From positions 868,001-932,000 of the forward strand of contig JAEHOE010000039.1 in NCBI GenBank assembly GCA_016858145.1: a stretch of 64,000 nucleotides of DNA, in the 5' to 3' direction. The translations under genes were made by a program, and so were the position numbers. The stretch is from Edaphochlamys debaryana (taxonomy: Eukaryota > Chlorophyta > Chlorophyceae > Chlamydomonadales). Positions 59,901 through 64,000 of this stretch are shown here, one piece after another. Under the pieces are notes generated by a model. It was not told where the DNA came from and searched no databases. It saw only the letters and a program-made list of their open reading frames with translations. Numbering within the stretch: the first letter of the stretch is position 1; every line of letters starts with the position of its first letter.

Positions 59901-62900
59901 ATGGGTGTGGAGCGTGGTGGGAGCAGGCAATGGAGTGGAGTGGACTCACCCAGCTGGCAGGCTGAAACGCTTCAGGTCTGCTCTGCTGAAAACGATTACT
60001 ATGCTGGCAGGGACTGGGGGGCAGCAGGAGCCAGCTTGCAGGCATCCCGACCCGTGACCATGAGGGGGGGGTGGGGTGGGTGGTGGATGGGTGTGGAGCG
60101 TGGTGGGAGCAGGCAATGGAGTGGAGTGGACTCACCCAGCTGGCAGGCTGAAACGCTTCAGGTCTGCTCTGCTGAAAACGATTACTATGCTGGCAGGGAC
60201 TGGGGGGGCAGCAGGAGCCAGCTTGCAGGCATCCCGACCCGTGACCATGAGGGGGGTGGGGTGGTGGTGGATGGGTGTGGAGCGTGGTGGGAGCAGGCAA
60301 TGGAGTGGAGTGGACTCACCCAGCTGGCAGGCTGAACGCTTCAGGTCTGCTCTGCTGAAAACGATTACTATGCTGGCAGGGACTGGGGGGCAGCAGGAGC
60401 CAGCTTGCAGGCATCCCGACCCGTGACCATGAGGGGGGGTGGGGTGGTGGTGGATGGGTGTGGAGCGTGGTGGGAGCAGGCAATGGAGTGGAGTGGACTC
60501 ACCCAGCTGGCAGGCTGAACGCTTCAGGTCTGCTCTGCTGAAAACGATTACTATGCTGGCAGGGACTGGGGGGCAGCAGGAGGCCAGCTTGCAGGCATCC
60601 CGACCCGTGACCATGAGGGGGGTGGGGTGGTGGTGGATGGGTGTGGAGCGTGGTGGGAGCAGGCAATGGAGTGGAGTGGACTCACCCAGCTGGCAGGCTG
60701 AAACGCTTCAGGTCTGCTCTGCTGAAAACGATTACTATGCTGGCAGGGACTGGGGGGGCAGCAGGAGCCAGCTTGCAGGCATCCCGACCCGTGACCATGA
60801 GGGGGGTGGGGTGGGTGGTGGTGGATGGGTGTGGAGCGTGGTGGGAGCAGGCAATGGAGTGGAGTGGACTCACCCAGCTGGCAGGCTGAACGCTTCAGGT
60901 CTGCTCTGCTGAAAACGATTACTATGCTGGCAGGGACTGGGGGGCAGCAGGAGCCAGCTTGCAGGCATCCCGACCGTGACCATGAGGGGGGTGGGGTGGT
61001 GGTGGATGGGTGTGGAGCGTGGTGGGAGCAGGCAATGGAGTGGAGTGGACTCACCCAGCTGGCAGGCTGAAACGCTTCAGGTCTGCTCTGCTGAAAACGA
61101 TTTACTATGCTGGCAGGGACTGGGGGGCAGCAGGAGCCAGCTTGCAGGCATCCCGACCCGTGACATGAGGGGGGGTGGGGTGGTGGTGGATGGGTGTGGA
61201 GCGTGGTGGGAGCAGGCAATGGAGTGGAGTGGACTCACCCAGCTGGCAGGCTGAAACGCTTCAGGTCTGCTCTGCTGAAACGATTACTATGCTGGCAGGG
61301 ACTGGGGGGCAGCAGGAGCCAGCTTGCAGGCATCCCGACCCGTGACCATGAGGGGGGTGGGGTGGGTGGTGGTGGATGGGTGTGGAGCGTGGTGGGAGCA
61401 GGCAATGGAGTGGAGTGGACTCACCAGCTGGCAGGCTCAAACGCTTCAGGTCTGCTCTGCTGAAAACGATTTACTATGCTGGCAGGGACTGGGGGGCAGC
61501 AGGAGCCAGCTTGCAGGCATCCCGACCCGTGACCATGAGGGGGGTGGGGTGGTGGTGGATGGGTGTGAGCGTGGTGGGAGCAGGCAATGGAGTGGAGTGG
61601 ACTCACCCAGCTGGCAGGCTGAACGCTTCAGGTATGCTCTGCTGAAAACGATTACTATGCTGGCAGGGACTGGGGGGCAGCAGGAGCCAAGCTTGCAGGC
61701 ATCCCGACCCGTGACCATGAGGGGGGTGGGGTGGTTGGTGGATTGGGTGTGAGGCGTGGTGGGAGCAGGCCCAATGGAGTGGAGTGGACTCACCCAGCTG
61801 GCAGGCTATAACGCTTCAGGTCTGCTCTGCTGACAAACGAATCACGTTATATGCTGGCAGGGAGCTGGGGGGCAAGGCAGGAGCCAGCTTGCAGGAGCCA
61901 TCCCGACCCCGTGCCCCTGCGGGGAGGGTGGTGGTGGTGGTGGATGGGTGTGGAGCGTTTGCTGGGAGCAGAGGCAATGGAGTGGCGTGGACTCACCCAG
62001 GCTGTGCAGGGCTAAACGCTTCAGGTCTGCTCTGCTGATGAAAACGCTTACTAATTGCTGGCAGGGACTGGGGGGCAGCAGGAAGCCAGCTTGCAGGCAT
62101 CCCGACCCGTGACCATGAGGGGAGGTTGGGGTTGGTGGTGGATGGGTGTGGAGCGCGTGGTGGGAGCAGGCAATGAAGCTGGGCGAGTGGACTCACCCAG
62201 CTGGCAGGCTGAACGCTTCAGGACTGCCATTGCTCTGCTGAAAACGATTACTATGCTGGCAGGGACTGGGGGGCAGCAGGAGCCAGCTTGCAGGCATCCC
62301 GAACCGTGACCATGAGGGGGGTGGGGTGGTGGTGGATGGGTGTGGAGCGTGGTGGGAGCAGGCAATGGATTGGAGTGGACTCACCCAGCTGGCAGGCTGA
62401 ACGCTTAGGTCTGCTCTGCTTGAAACGATTACTATGCTGGCAGGGACTGGGGGGCAGCAGGAGCCAGCTTGCAGGCATCCCGACCCGTGACCATGAGGGG
62501 GGTGGGGTGGTGGTGGATGGGGTGGAGCGTGGTGGGAGCAGGCAATGGAGTGGAGTGGACTCACCCAGCTGGCAGGCCTGAAACGCTTCAGGTCTGCTCT
62601 GCTGAAACGATTTACTATGCTGGCAGGGATGGGGGGCAGCAGGAGCCAGCTTGCAGGCATCCCGACCAGTGACCATGAGGGGGGTGGGGTGGGTGGTGGA
62701 TGGGTTGTGGAGCGTGGTGGGAGCAGGCAATGGAGTGGAGTGGACTCACCCAGTGGCAGGCTGACCGCTTCAGGTCTGCTCTGCTGAAAACGATTACTAT
62801 GCTGGCAGGGACTGGGGGGCAGGCAGCAGGAGGCCAGCTTGCAGGCATCCGACCCGTGACATGAGGGGGGGTGGGGTGGTGGTGGATGGGTGTGGAGAGT

Positions 62901-64000
62901 CGGTGGGAGCAGGCAATGGAGTGGAGTGGACTCACCCAGCTGGCAGGCTGAACGCTTCAGGTCTGCTCTGCCTGAAAACGATTACTATGCTGGCAGGGAC
63001 TGGGGGGCAGCAGGAGCCAGCTTGGCAGGCATCCCGACCCGTGACCATGAGGGGGTGGGGTGGGTGGTGGTGGATGGGTGTGGAGCGTGGTGGGAGCAGG
63101 CAATGGAGGGAGTGGACTCACCAGCTGGCAGGCTGAACGCTTCAGGTCTGCTCTGCTGAAAACGATTACTATGCTGGCAGGGACTGGGGGGCAGCAGGAG
63201 CCAGCTTGCAGGCATCCCGACCCGTGACCATGAGGGGGGTGGGGTGGTGGTGGTGGCTGGGTGTGGAGCGTGGTGGGAGCAGGCAATGGAGTGGAGTGGA
63301 CTCACCCAGTGGCCAGGCTAACGCTTCAGGTCTGCTCTGCTGAAAAACGATTACTATGCTGGCAGGGACTGGGGGGGCGCAGCAGGAGCCAGCTTGCAGG
63401 CATCCCGACCCGTGACCATGAGGGGGGGTGGGGTGGTGGTGGATGGGTGTGGAGCGTGGTGGGAGCAGGCAATGGAGTGGAGTGGACTCACCCAGCTGGC
63501 AGGCCTGAACGCTTCAGGTCTGCTCTGCTGAAAACGATTAACTATGCTGGCAGGGACTGGGGGGCAGCAGGAGCCAGCTTGCAGGCATCCCGACCCGTGA
63601 CCATGAGGGGGGGGCGGTGGTGGTGGTGGATGGGTGTGGAGCGTGGTGGGGGCAGGCAATGGAGTGGAGTGGACTCACCCCCAGCTGGCAGGCTGAAACG
63701 CTTCAGGTCTGCTCTGCTGAAAACGATTACTATGCTGGCAGGGACTGGGGGGCAGCAGGAGCCAGCTTGCAGGCATCCCGACCCGTGACCATGAGGGTGG
63801 GTGGGGTGGTGGTGGATGGGTGTGGAGCGTGGTGGGAGCAGGCAATGGAGTGGAGTGGACTCACCCAGCTGGCAGGCTGAACGCTTCAGGTCTGCTCTGC
63901 TGAAAACGATTACTATGCTGGCAGGGACTGGGGGGCAGCAGGAGCCAGCTTGCAGGCATCCCGACCCGTGACCATGAGGGGGTGGGGTGGGTGGTGGATG
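44975..64000. repeat. 182-bp satellite array, about 104 head-to-tail copies, continuing past the window end
   Basis: The unit starts CAATGGAGTGGAGTGGACTC, passes through CAGCTGGCAGGCT(G/A)AACGC, TGCTCTGCTGAAAACGATTA, GACTGGGGGGCAGCAGG, GGCATCCCGACCCGTGACC and a G-rich stretch (GAGGGGGGTGGGGTGGTGG) to GTGGGAGCAGG, then repeats. Copies from 45 to 61 kb are almost identical, with an exact 182-bp period apart from 1-bp changes, mostly in G tracts. Variable sites include gctGaac/gctAaac/gcCaaac, aggTct/aggAct and acgATTac/acgATGac/acgTTTac. Because 182 is not a multiple of three, the frame shifts at each unit; the many short reading frames inside are by-products. No known satellite or mobile-element family was recognised. 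Confidence 0.95.

Noticed and set aside
44975..64000. Short proteins of 60-280 codons in the satellite, both strands
   Set aside because: They repeat with the DNA unit, shift frame every 182 bp and have no splice, start-context or family support.
44975..64000. CRISPR array
   Set aside because: Units are contiguous and nearly identical with no unique spacers, and the DNA is eukaryotic.
1..64000. tRNA or rRNA genes
   Set aside because: No cloverleaf with conserved T-loop/A-box/B-box or rRNA core sequence was noticed by eye; a covariance-model scan was not possible.

Overview
The window is nuclear DNA of a green alga, most likely a volvocine/chlamydomonadalean. Base composition is very GC-rich. 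Genes are split by many ~90-130 nt introns that start GTGAG/GTGGG and end in a pyrimidine tract plus CAG. TGTAA polyadenylation motifs lie downstream of several stop codons. There is also a long secreted protein with (S)PPPP-type extracellular-matrix linkers. I cannot assign a species.

Layout: (1) 1-7685, + strand: 3' part of a 20-exon gene for a ~1,775-residue protein with an Arg/Asp-Ser-rich segment, four or five EF-hands, PYG-rich low-complexity sequence and a C-terminal coiled coil. (2) 8.1-8.6 kb: frameshifted remnant of a CCCH zinc-finger exon and a small repeat. (3) 9511-33661, + strand: a giant gene that I can thread through 55 phase-compatible exons (15,987 coding nt, divisible by three; 5,328 codons before the stop). 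Its order is signal peptide; ten ~140-residue DLDxxV beta-sandwich-like domains separated by proline-rich linkers; a right-handed beta-helix of about fifty GGA(L/V)(Y/F) turns (Chlamydia-PMP-like repeats); a Cys-rich segment; about nine membrane helices; a disordered tail. The domain array was built by tandem duplication of exon-plus-intron blocks. The eighth domain carries an in-frame TAG. (4) 35130-37998, - strand: 12-exon monofunctional homoserine dehydrogenase. (5) 38938-40988, - strand: 8-exon WD40 protein homologous to EIPR1/TSSC1. (6) about 41.2-44.6 kb, + strand: exon-like segments of an unrecognised, apparently decayed gene. (7) 44975 to the window end: at least 19 kb of a head-to-tail satellite with a 182-bp unit, about 104 copies.

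The genes do not form a pathway. They are an ordinary eukaryotic neighbourhood: homoserine dehydrogenase for amino-acid synthesis, an endosomal-traffic WD40 protein, a calcium-binding protein and a cell-surface giant. The satellite suggests a centromeric, subtelomeric or other heterochromatic flank. The two most notable items are the actively duplicating surface-protein gene and the satellite array.
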